From contig MU394057.1 in NCBI GenBank assembly GCA_022578605.1, positions 124,001 to 188,000 of the forward strand: a DNA stretch of 64,000 nt, given 5' to 3'. Numbering within the stretch: position 1 is the stretch's first letter; every line of letters begins with the position of its first letter. Of this stretch, positions 1 through 10,010 are shown piece after piece. A program made the position numbers and the translations under genes. This stretch comes from Camillea tinctor. Taxonomy: Eukaryota; Ascomycota; Sordariomycetes; Xylariales; Xylariaceae. The notes below the pieces were generated by a model, which had not been told where the DNA came from, made no database searches, and saw only the letters and a list, made by a program, of their open reading frames with translations.

Positions 1-1
1 G

Positions 2-1948
2 GGAGTCCTGAAGGAGATCTCGGAGTCTAAGGAGATGATAGTACTCTTCGTCGACGAGATTCACTTGCTTATGGGTGCCGGTGCTTCCGGCGAGGGTGGC
101 ATGGACGCCGCCAACCTGCTCAAGCCCATGCTGGCCAGAGGTCAACTACACTGCATTGGTGCTACTACCCTTGCTGAATACCGGAAATACATTGAGAAGG
201 ATGCTGCTTTCGAACGACGATTCCAACAGGTCATCGTCAAGGAACCCACTATCCCCGAGACCATCTCTATCCTCCGTGGTCTCAAGGAAAAATACGAGGT
301 ACACCATGGTGTCACCATTGCCGACAGCGCTATAGTTTCCGCCGCCAACCTTGCAGGGCGGTACCTCACTTCTCGACGTCTCCCTGACTCTGCTGTCGAC
401 CTTATTGACGAAGCCGCAGCTGCTGTCAGAGTCGCCCGGGAGTCGCAGCCTGAGATTATCGATTCTCTCGAACGCAAACTGCGCCAGCTCAGAATTGAAA
501 TTCACGCCCTGTCTCGAGAGAAAGATGACGCTTCTAAGGCTCGTCTCCTAATCGCCAAGCAAGACGCCGAGAACGTTGAAGAGGAGTTGAGGCCGCTCCG
601 AGAGAAGTACGAGAGCGAAAGGAAGCGAGGCAAAGACATTCAAGAAGCAAAGGTGAAACTCGATCAGCTCAAGGTCAAGATGGAGGATGCCGCCAGAATG
701 GGTGATCACGCGCGGGCTGCCGACCTTCAGTACTACGCCATTCCCGAACAAGAACAAACGATCAAGAAGCTTGAGAAGCAGAAGGCTGCGGCCGACGCTG
801 CCCTCAGTGCCAATGACATTGGCGGTTCCATGATAACCGATGTCGTTGGACCGGAACAGATCAACGAAATCGTTTCCCGCTGGACCGGCATTCCCGTCAC
901 AAGATTAAAGACTTCGGAGAAGGAGAAAATTATCCACATGGAGAAGGCCCTCGGAAAGATTGTCGTCGGCCAGAAGGAAGCAGTTCAAGCAGTTTCTAAC
1001 TCTATCAGGCTGCAACGATCTGGTCTTGGCAACCCGAACCAGCCGCCTAGCTTCCTGTTCTGCGGTCCTTCTGGAACAGGTAAGACGCTACTTACCAAGG
1101 CACTAGCTGAGTTCCTGTTCGATGACCCGAAGGCCATGATCCGGTTCGACATGTCCGAGTACCAGGAACGTCACGCTCTGAGCAGAATGATTGGCGCGCC
1201 ACCTGGATATGTCGGACATGATGCTGGTGGACAATTGACTGAGGCGCTGCGCCGGAAACCATTCTCGATTCTCCTGTTCGATGAGGTGGAGAAGGCTGCT
1301 AAAGAGATCTTGACGGTCCTCCTGCAGCTCATGGATGACGGCCGAATCACCGATGGCCAAGGTCGTGTTGTCGATGCCAAGAACTGTATTGTCGTCATGA
1401 CGTCTAACTTGGGTGCCGAGTACCTGGCACGACCAGCCGGTAAGGATGGCAAGATCGATGCTACCACTCGGGAGCTTGTCATGAACGCACTACGTAACTA
1501 CTTCCTTCCCGAGTTCCTTAACCGTATCAACTCGATCGTCATATTTAACAGACTCACTCGGCGCGAGATCCGGAAGCTTGTCGACCTCCGTCTGTATGAA
1601 ATCCAGAAGCGACTCAATGACAATGAGCGAAACATTCGGATCATGGTCTCTGACGAGGCTAAGGACTACTTGGGCAACGCGGGATACTCGCCCGCTTATG
1701 GTGCTCGTCCTCTGCAGAGACTAATCGAGAAAGAGGTGCTGAACCGCATGGCTGTCCTCATCTTGCGTGGCAGCATTAAAGACGGCGAGACAGCCCGAGT
1801 AGAGCTCGTCGACAACAAGATAACAGTCCTGGCCAACCACAATGACAGCGAGCTGGGCGAGGATGACGAGGATATGCTCATTGATGAGGATGATGCCCTT
1901 GAGGACATTGTGCCCGAAGACGACATGGATGAGGACATATACGACTAA
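2..1948 (+). CDS. HSP104: Hsp104/Hsp98 (ClpB-type) disaggregase, C-terminal part, cut by left window edge
   Basis: This is the C-terminal 648 residues of a AAA+ ClpB/Hsp104 disaggregase (Hsp98 in Neurospora), which pulls proteins out of heat-induced aggregates together with Hsp70. The frame is open from base 2, and the first in-window residues read [12 protein letters not shown], so the ATG at 35 is internal. Visible in order: Walker B of the first ATPase domain (VLFVDEIH), its sensor region ([22 protein letters not shown]), the coiled-coil middle domain (about codons 150-260), the second Walker A (GPSGTGKT), pore loop GYVGHD, Walker B (LLFDEVEK), sensor-1 TSN and sensor-2 GARPLQR. The tail is very acidic and ends MDEDIYD, as cytosolic fungal Hsp104 proteins end in acidic residues. 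No intron is needed. The promoter and first ATPase Walker A lie outside the window, so heat-shock elements cannot be judged. Confidence 0.97.
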   Translation, partial: GVLKEISESKEMIVLFVDEIHLLMGAGASGEGGMDAANLLKPMLARGQLHCIGATTLAEYRKYIEKDAAFERRFQQVIVKEPTIPETISILRGLKEKYEVHHGVTIADSAIVSAANLAGRYLTSRRLPDSAVDLIDEAAAAVRVARESQPEIIDSLERKLRQLRIEIHALSREKDDASKARLLIAKQDAENVEEELRPLREKYESERKRGKDIQEAKVKLDQLKVKMEDAARMGDHARAADLQYYAIPEQEQTIKKLEKQKAAADAALSANDIGGSMITDVVGPEQINEIVSRWTGIPVTRLKTSEKEKIIHMEKALGKIVVGQKEAVQAVSNSIRLQRSGLGNPNQPPSFLFCGPSGTGKTLLTKALAEFLFDDPKAMIRFDMSEYQERHALSRMIGAPPGYVGHDAGGQLTEALRRKPFSILLFDEVEKAAKEILTVLLQLMDDGRITDGQGRVVDAKNCIVVMTSNLGAEYLARPAGKDGKIDATTRELVMNALRNYFLPEFLNRINSIVIFNRLTRREIRKLVDLRLYEIQKRLNDNERNIRIMVSDEAKDYLGNAGYSPAYGARPLQRLIEKEVLNRMAVLILRGSIKDGETARVELVDNKITVLANHNDSELGEDDEDMLIDEDDALEDIVPEDDMDEDIYD

Positions 1949-3343
1949 AGAAACTTTAAATAAGAGACTTTCCTTTTCTGTTTGATGAACGAGGTATCAT
2001 GAGATAATGACTCAAAGAATATTTGCATGAGAGGGGCAAGCCGGCGAGTCTGTTTGCTGTTGATTTCTGTACATTTTTAAGTAGTTTGTTCGGTCACAAA
2101 ACTTGTCTGTACATAATTACTTTTCTTTCATTGTCGTTGTTGTTGACAAAAGGGTCAAGGAAGTATGAGGAGAGAAGATACAGAAGAATTGAGGATGTGC
2201 CATGGGAGATGCACATAATATAGGGCCGGGTGGAATACAACGGAGTTGGTGGTTCAAGTTGATCGAGATCGTTTCATGGCATCTAGCAGGAGGTTTTCTG
2301 TTGCAATGCCTGAGAAAAGCTGCCCCTCTGCTTTTGCTGTTAGGGATTAGAATACATACCTACAATAAAGATTAGGTAATCGAGACTTAATATAAATAGG
2401 TCTTATGAAGATGCGTTGTGCTCGTCTTGATTGATATCAATACAATGTGACTACCTGATTTGGTTTCCCTGTATACCTGTGACTGGCTTAGAAAGGGGTA
2501 ATATAAGGGATGCCATTTACTTTATAGAGACCCTCAAAAGTAAGACATAAAAGCGCAGATCATCTTGTCACTGTTTACGTAAAACAACTTCATTCCTTTT
2601 ATTTACTTGTCTACCGCAGTCAATATACATGTACAATAATCCCACCTATGGGGTTATGTTTCTTTTTAAGGCCGCGTGATCGTAAGTAGATATGGATGGA
2701 AAAGAAGAAGATAATGGGGGAGGGGGAATCATAGGTATACTATTTGAATTGTCACGAATGGATTGGTATATCGAATTTGTCTAGCCTACCCATATTTATA
2801 CTTCCCGCTTAGTTGCAGGACCCCCTCCCCCCTATTTTTGTTCTATTCCTTAGTTAGTTCTCCATTTCTCGCAACATCTCACACCATCCTTATTCTTTTT
2901 CTTTCCCATCCTCACGTTAATATCAGCTTTGATTTGTTATGCCTTATCTTGTTTCTCTCTCTCTCTTCATCTTTTTTTCTTTCGAGTATCATCTTTCTCT
3001 GTTTCTCTAACCTATCTTTCGATAATAAATAACCTGACACTTTGAAACGTACCCGCCCCTATTCTAATGTATCCCCATCCACCTGAACCCCTTTCCCACT
3101 TCCTAGATATTCCGCCCTTGTATAATAGTATATCTCTCCTTCGCCCATACTTGAGTCTACCTAAGTAGATGATGGATAGCTAGCAACTGAGTCTCTGTTT
3201 CTGTAGATATAACCGTAAAGTGATTTAGACAATGATAATCTCTGATGTAACTCCTACGCCATGCGAAAACTCAAACCCAATGACCCATTGACCATTTGTT
3301 GTCTATCTTATACCACAATCTATGCCGCATGACATCTTGTGGT
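1949..3343. other. Intergenic, convergent 3' flanks (HSP104 / VPS9-domain gene)
   Basis: This 1.4-kb gap lies between two converging stop codons, so it should hold two 3' UTRs. It is AT-rich with pyrimidine-rich stretches around 2815-3010. The ORF at 2763-3032 is a translation of this T/C-rich tract and has no protein-like character. I see no gene, RNA or repeat here. Confidence 0.7.
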
Positions 3344-5708
3344 CTACTCCTTAAACGCGCCCATATCCTTCAGCGCTCCAGCTAGTCGCCGGTAATCCCT
3401 CAGTAAATCCAGTACTTCCCCAAGTTTCAAGTCCCCCGGGTTCTGTAGCTCCATGAAGCGTTTCTTCGGTGGCTCAATCTGGGGCACATTCTTGGGGGGT
3501 AGAGAGAGAGCAAGGTCGGGGAATGCCTAACGATAATAATCAGTATGATGTTATGGTACTTGTTACACTGGCAAGAACGGGCGAAAAAAAGGAGTCGAAA
3601 TATACTTACTGTTGCTAGGTCACCCCCTTCCACTGTTTTACTGGCGTCTTTCGTCGGCGTTGTGGTTGGTGGTGTAGGGGTTGTGGCGGCTCGTCCGAAC
3701 CCGCGCATCATACTCATTCCAGCGAAGCGGTTCATGGGGTTGAGAGAACTACCCAAATTGCGCATTGACTCTACAAGTGCCGGATTTGATGGCGCTGGCG
3801 ATGGTGTTGCGCTCGCAGCTGCAGCCTTATCTTTCTCCTCCTCCGTCTTTTTACTTGCACTCCCCATACTATCTGTACTGTGTTCCCTGATAGCTTTCTT
3901 ACCAGCAACAAGGGAAACCAATTTGTCTTCTTTGCTAGTGGCAGAACGGTCGGTCTCATCATTCGGTGGGCCTGATGCAGAGCCGTCCACAGAATTATCA
4001 TCTTCAGGAGGTGGAGGTGTCCCGATCAATTTTCTCGCATCGTCTAGTGTACGTGGCACAACTAAACCCCGGCCGTCGGCTGAACTGTCGCGCAATTTAC
4101 CAAGCAGGAACTTGTAACTATCGCCAAGACTATTGCCGATGGTCTTGAAACCCTGGTCAGCTGTGGTGAAAAAGGAGTCGCTTGCAGTTCCAAGAGCCTG
4201 GGCTGGGGTTTGAATTAGATCGCTTAATCTGCGACGTTGAACCGCTTCTCGCAACCCAGAAGCTGTTGCGGCTGGTCTGTCAGGGGTAAGGGTGGCACCC
4301 GACGTGCTCGTCGACAGGCCGGCAATGTATGCTGGCGGGAAAGTCTCCGTTTTGGGGGTTCCAGTTTGTCCTTCTGCTTTAGCTGGCCCTGAAGAGGTTT
4401 CGTCGGCTCTCAAACTAGCCAGATCCACCGTCTGCAAGAAAGTGATGGCGGCTTCGAGATTTGTCAGGCAGTATGCGGCCTCGCCTTCGAGCTTCTCCTC
4501 CCAGCGGAACCGCTGAATGAAATTAGAATCACTGATAACGTTGAGATTTTCGGGCGGCATAGTTATTAGGGTGTAGATTAGCATGGGCATAATCTCGTCG
4601 GCAGAGGAGGAAGGGTGGAAATGGGACAAGGTATCGACAATGCTCTTGTGGGCAGCCTTGAGATGATTCAACTTTCCAAGGGGGTACCTCTTCTCGTGCA
4701 TCATGGTGAGCTCTTTGCGGGCCTGCTCTAAGTATTCTCGGATCTCTTCCTCTTTCTTGGCCAGCGCTTCTAGGTTGTCTGGAGGCTCACCGAGATCAAC
4801 CCCAAGGTCTGCGGGACCAATGCCCACAAGGGCCAGAGCGGCTGTTTTGGACCTCAGTCTGTCGTCCTGTGCCTCATCCTGGGTGGTTCGATGGCGGTAT
4901 ATCCGGTCGTATATGCCTTCGCAAAGCCGTCTCTCGACTGCCTCCTCGAGCAGTACCCGCTTCTGTTCGAGTGCCCTCCTTGCTTTTTTGCGGTTTGCGA
5001 ACTCTTCAGCTGTGAGCATTTGCTGTTCCGACTCTTTGGGCTGCGTGGGTTTCCCCTTATCCTTGCCACTGAAAGAAACCGCCTTGGCCCTCAGTATGCT
5101 CGCGGCCGAGGCCCTGGAGGAGGTGGAGGGGGCCGGGGAAGGTTCCCGGGTTTGTCTCGTAGCCAGACTAGCTATATGAGTCTGGATATGTTGTGCGGCA
5201 ACATGGTAGAACTCCTGGAACAGTCTGGAAAGATTATCGATATTGGGCGGGGTAGGATGGACTTTGGCGGAAAGTGAGTCGATGAAGCTGTAACAAAGCG
5301 TGTAAGTTGGGGGTTTCGAGCTATGATGCTGTGATGCTGTGATGCTGTGATACTGTGATGCTACGATGCTACGATGCTACGGTGCTGTGGTAAGCCGAGA
5401 GATGGTGATGATTGTGCTTACTTGTCTGTCTTGCTGACCAGCTCTATGGGAATCTCGTCCATGTCGACAGAAGCTCGGGGTTGTTCAACATCGTCTTCAG
5501 GAGTCTGGGATTCGAAAGTATCGAGCTTCTGCGGGGGAGTGTGAGGTATTATGGTGACTTCGGGAGTGGTGCCATTCTGGAAAGTATGTGCTCTCTGGGC
5601 TCTGCTGAGAGGATCGATCGTGTCTGGGACTTGTTGGAAGGACTTGGAGGACCTTAACGATGTAAGTCTGGGCTCGGAGCCTCTGGGTGGTGGGGTGTTT
5701 GGTGCCAT
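3344..5708 (-). CDS. VPS9-domain guanine nucleotide exchange factor (Rab5-type GEF)
   Basis: The model is complement(join(3344..3526,3610..5287,5422..5708)), giving 715 residues. VPS9 domains activate Rab5-family GTPases (Vps21/Ypt51 in yeast) in endosome traffic. The start is the ATG at 5708 (MAPNTPPPRG). Exon 1 ends at a GTAAGC donor and joins in phase to NFIDSLSAKV; exon 2 ends at GTAAGT; the last exon ends GALKDMGAFKE. The VPS9 core is near residues 320-385, with DEIMPMLIYTL followed by EGEAAYCLTNLEAAITFL, the segment carrying the catalytic Asp and Tyr in this family. A coiled coil (about 186-300) precedes it, and a long Ser/Pro-rich tail follows. I see no C-terminal CUE domain, so it is closer in layout to Muk1 than to Vps9 itself. 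Intron 1 carries an 8-bp tandem array. Family assignment is firm, exact orthology is not. Confidence 0.85.
5325..5388. repeat. 8-bp x 8 tandem array inside intron 1 of the VPS9-domain gene
   Basis: Eight head-to-tail 8-bp units fill exactly 64 bp: GATGCTGT three times, GATACTGT once, GATGCTAC three times, then GGTGCTGT. It lies in the first intron (5288-5421), so its length can vary without touching the protein. Confidence 0.9.
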
Positions 5709-7109
5709 AGAAGTGCGCGGGACACTAGATTGTGATTGCAGGGTTAGGAACAAGTCAAGTTGAGTTCAAGAAGAAGAGATGATGCAAATATTCGGTGTAT
5801 TTAGCGATGAGCTTAAAGCTGTTGCTAGATAGAGCATAATGGTTGAAGCTGGCGTGAAACGGTTTTACAGGGATGGGGGATGGGCTTTACCTCAAGATGC
5901 CCAAGCCAAGGCCAAGGAAAAGGAAACAAGAGAGTTTCGAGAAGGATGGGATTTTACTATTATTATGCCATCTAGTAACAGACAAGGAGGAGATGGATTA
6001 TGGGGGGGGAGGTTAGACACCGTGATTGTGTGTAAGTGTGTAAGTTGAGAGGAAATCCGGCAACGGTGGCCAAGAATGTGAAGTAAGTAGGAGTTTGGGT
6101 ATTGGGATAACAAGTTCTTAAGGTTTAGGTTAGTGAGTTTAGCTAGCCAAAGTCTTGGATATCGGGAGAGAGCTCCAAGGGTTACTACCTTTGATTGACG
6201 ATAAGTAATTCGATAAGTGGTCCGATACGGAGTACATGGTACAAATGTAGTAAGACAACGATAAGTAGGTATGCATCTACTAAATGATCATGTACCTATC
6301 TATATACTACATTAGTACTATGTATGTACTCAACTTTCAGTCCATCTTCTTCTCCTTTTGATTCCTTTATTGAAAAAATAAATACATGAAAATAAATAAA
6401 TAAATAAATCATATTCCAGTTCTACATAGGAAGGTAAATAGATAAAGCATATTGAAAAAGTTAGGAACACGTAAGTACGTTGTCCATGTGAAGCTGTCCG
6501 TACCTCACTTAAAAAGTAAGATAGGCGAACACATGATGATGGGATATTGATAATGATGAAGACGACTGCATTACCCTGCTGGCTACCTAAACTTACTAGC
6601 CTCCTTACCCCTGTATTACTTACTTACCTAGGCTGCCTGGTTCATCCTCATAGGGTGGCACATAGTCGGGGTATCGGAGCTTATGGGAGGAGTTGCCTTA
6701 CCTTCTGTGTACATATGGCCACGGTCACTCCCATGCCTGCCATGGCTCTCTCACAAGCCAGTGGCACGCGGTACTTATGTGGGGAAAAGGGTTGTCCTGC
6801 ATGCGGTATCCACCCCATCAACTGTTGGCCATTCCTCCAATACGTAGCTCCCTCTTCTATCACTTACATGTGTACTACCACCAACTCTTATCACCTTCAC
6901 CTTTAATCACTTTTAATCACCTTTTATCAACTTTATCATCATCCCCATCTCCGTCCTCGTCCTCATCCCCATCCTCATCTTCTTTTTATTCTTCTTCTTA
7001 TTCTTTAACACAGCAACTTACCTCCCTCTTATTTATCTATTCTTTTAATTAGGAATCAATCCTATCTCTCTCTCTCTCTCACCTACATTTCCATCTATGA
7101 TATAAAGCC
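5709..7109. promoter_or_regulatory. Divergent intergenic region (VPS9-domain gene / ATG15)
   Basis: The 1.4-kb region must hold promoters for two divergently transcribed genes. It contains an (AATA)n run near 6389-6409 and a long C/T-rich tract from about 6940 to 7085, including a CT dinucleotide run, directly upstream of the ATG15 start. Such tracts are common in fungal leaders. The ORF at 6547-6906 shows no recognisable domain. No gene is supported. Confidence 0.55.
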
Positions 7110-9173
7110 ATGACACCTAGGCGCAAACGACACGATCCCAACTGCAACTCTGCCGGCAGAGTCACCGCTCGTCTTCTGCTGTCCTTCCTTGCCGTCTCTG
7201 CTTCTCCAGCCGCAGCCACCATCTCCAACGCCAACTCCAACCCTAATAGCGACTACCTATTCCCAGATAACCCTGTCTTGGCACCATTAATACCAGAACC
7301 TCCCCAACCAGCGGAGCACACCTTTGTACGTTGTCGTCACCCCCGTTCCTAGCTGATCTCCATCTCAACTTCACCTTCAACTTCACTAACACGCAACCCA
7401 ACCTTAACCAGACCCTCCGACACATCCTCCATCACGGCACCTACCGCCACCCAGGACTTCACCGGAAGAAGGATATCGTACACCCCGAAGCTGAGGTCTG
7501 GCTGGCAGCAGAGGACGGCCATGCTGCAGAGCGGTTGGCCCCCCTGAAGGCCAAGAGCCGGCCTCGCAAGATTGAACGCCTAGTGGATAGACGACCGAGC
7601 ACCGTCGACCCTTTAGTTGCTGAGGCCCGTGAACGCGGCTATGTGCTTGCCAGCTCAGCTGATGCCTGGACAATCGATGATGTCCCCGGCCCCGACGTAA
7701 CCGATAAACAAACTGTCCTAACTATGGCTCTGATAGCTTCCGACGCCTACGTCGAGAGCCCCGCCGCTCCGGACTGGGATGAGGTCGGAGTCCCTTTCAA
7801 CAGAAGTGCCGACTTTGGCTGGGAGACCGATGGTCTCCGTGGTCATATCTGGGGCGACGAGACAAACTCCACCATTGTTATCGGTCTGAAGGGCACGTCT
7901 CCGGCTTTGTTTGATGGCGAAGGCACCACAACTAACGACAAGATCAACGACAACCTCTTCTTCAGTTGCTGTTGTGCTCAGCAGGGTCAGTGGTCGTGGC
8001 ACCAGGTCTGCGACTGCGCTACCGGCACGTATAGCTGCAACAATACATGCGTGAGAAAGGCTCTGCGGGACGAGAACCGTTATTACCAAGCAGCCAGAGA
8101 ACTCTACGCCAACGTGACCGAGCTCTATCCTAACTCCAACGTTTGGGTTTCTGGCCACTCTCTTGGTGGTGCTGTTAGCTCGTTCCTCGGCCTTACCTAC
8201 GGCCTTCCCGTCGTTACTTTCGAAGCTGTTCCCGAAGCACTACCCGCCGGTCGACTGGGTCTTCCTGTGCCCCCACACGCCGATCCCGACCACCCCCAAA
8301 CTCGCGAGTATTCAGGCGCGTACCACTTTGGCCATACAGCAGATCCTATCTTCATAGGGACCTGCAATGGTGCAACCGCTTCTTGTTCGTTCGCTGGCTA
8401 TGCACTGGAATCTGCCTGCCATACTGGATACGAGTGTACCTACGATACAGTGGCAGACCATGGCTGGCGTGTAGGTATCGGTACGCATAAGATTCGATCC
8501 GTGATCAACGATGTTATCAAGAAGTATGATGATGTCCCGGAGTGCAAGTTCACACCCGAATGCCGAGATTGTGCCAGCTGGAAGATGTACGAAAGCAACA
8601 GCACAGACGGAACTACGACTTCCAGCAGCTCTACCACGTCCAAGACCCGCACCCGGACAGAGACTTGTAAAACTCCTGGGTGGTAAGTTCTTTATTCATT
8701 GATATCTTTCTCTGTCTTAAACTTGACTGACGATCTGTAGGTGGGGATGTTTGGACGAGACGACTACAACTGAGCCCGTAACTACCACTAGCAGCAGTTC
8801 GACATCGACTTGCGAGACTCCTGGTTGGTTCGGTTGTAAAGATGTGACCACAACCACGACATCAACAACAACAAGCTCACAAGAAGTGACGACTACAACA
8901 TCCACTACCAGCACGACCACTTGCGAAACCCCAGGATGGTTTGGCTGCAAAGATAAGACGACGACCACCGAGGCTGTCCCGGTCACACAGACTCCTCACA
9001 TCATCACATCGCCTCCTCCCATGCCGAAAATCACGGCGACGGAGTCGAAACCAGAACCGACGGGTTCTCCCAAGTCCCATTGCGCCCACCGTAACTGGTA
9101 CGGCACATGCAAAGAATGGGAAAGCGAGGGGGATGAAGATCAGGTGTTCCTGTGGAATAATGATGAAATATAG
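7110..9173 (+). CDS. ATG15: Atg15 autophagic (vacuolar) lipase
   Basis: The model is join(7110..7325,7412..8682,8741..9173), giving 639 residues. Atg15 is the phospholipase that breaks down autophagic and multivesicular bodies in the vacuole. An N-terminal hydrophobic segment (about residues 17-37, [18 protein letters not shown]) fits its known signal anchor. After the first intron (branch CTAAC, phase 0) comes [17 protein letters not shown], typical of Atg15. The lipase class 3 nucleophile motif GHSLGG lies at residues 320-325 (Ser322), followed by [20 protein letters not shown] and [10 protein letters not shown]. The cysteine-rich end of the catalytic domain is intact. The Ser/Thr-rich tail carries repeats of the form C-x-TPGW[W/F]GC at about 491, 519 and 556. 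The second intron splits the first of these and restores the reading exactly. Confidence 0.95.
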
Positions 9174-10010
9174 AGGACATCGCCTACTTGGGTAAAGGGG
9201 TAGGTAGGTAGGTAAGGGATACAGCTTGCATAACTTTTCAATATTCGCATTCACATTCATATATATAACCTAGATAAAATCGGGGAGTTCTTAAAGCTCT
9301 CGACCGGCGTTAGATTGATCTATCTATTCCTTTTTTCGAAGATCGATTGGATACTTTTTTTATTAGTTTTCATAAACAACATATCATATTGTTATCGAAG
9401 GCGTTTTGTTCGTTAGGAAAGGAATCTTTGCGTGTTAGGATGAACTATGAAATACAAGTTCAGTTATACTCGTACATATGTATATGCACGCACACATATC
9501 AGTTAGCTATCTAAAGTTATACGCACTATAAGCTTGTTCTTCTCTCTTTCTCAGTATGAAGTATACCTAGAAATGGGGTACCTTGTCGTTTTTGTTTTTC
9601 ATCTATTGACCGAAGTAGAATACACGGCAAGACGAAGCAACCTAACACGATATATATATTGCCCTTTTGATACAAAGTTCCTCCCTGTCTCCTTTTTTTT
9701 ATCCTTTCCAACTTATACCGATATAACACCTATCTACATCCACACGCTGATCTCCTTTTCCTCCTCGTCTAAGTCGCCTACCTGCCTATTCAACCCCTAA
9801 CCTAGTATAACATAGCATGACATAGCTTACCTACAGCGTGACCCTGGCCGATTCATATCCATCCTCCAACCAACCCATGATTCCTTTTTAAAAAAAACCC
9901 ATCTCCGTATATATTTTGACTTAACTACCGTATCGACTTCCTAATCTACTTTCCTTTTTTTCTTTTCCTTTTATATATATATCTTCTTACTACATACATC
10001 TTATCCTACG
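9174..10010. other. Intergenic, convergent 3' flanks (ATG15 / ADE5,7)
   Basis: The 837-bp gap between converging genes is AT-rich, with T-runs and TATATA strings near 9970. It should contain both 3' UTRs. The ORFs at 9526-9800 show no protein character. I see nothing else. Confidence 0.7.

Noticed and set aside
6547..6906. 119-codon plus-strand frame upstream of ATG15
   Set aside because: No recognised domain, and it lies in the expected ATG15 promoter.
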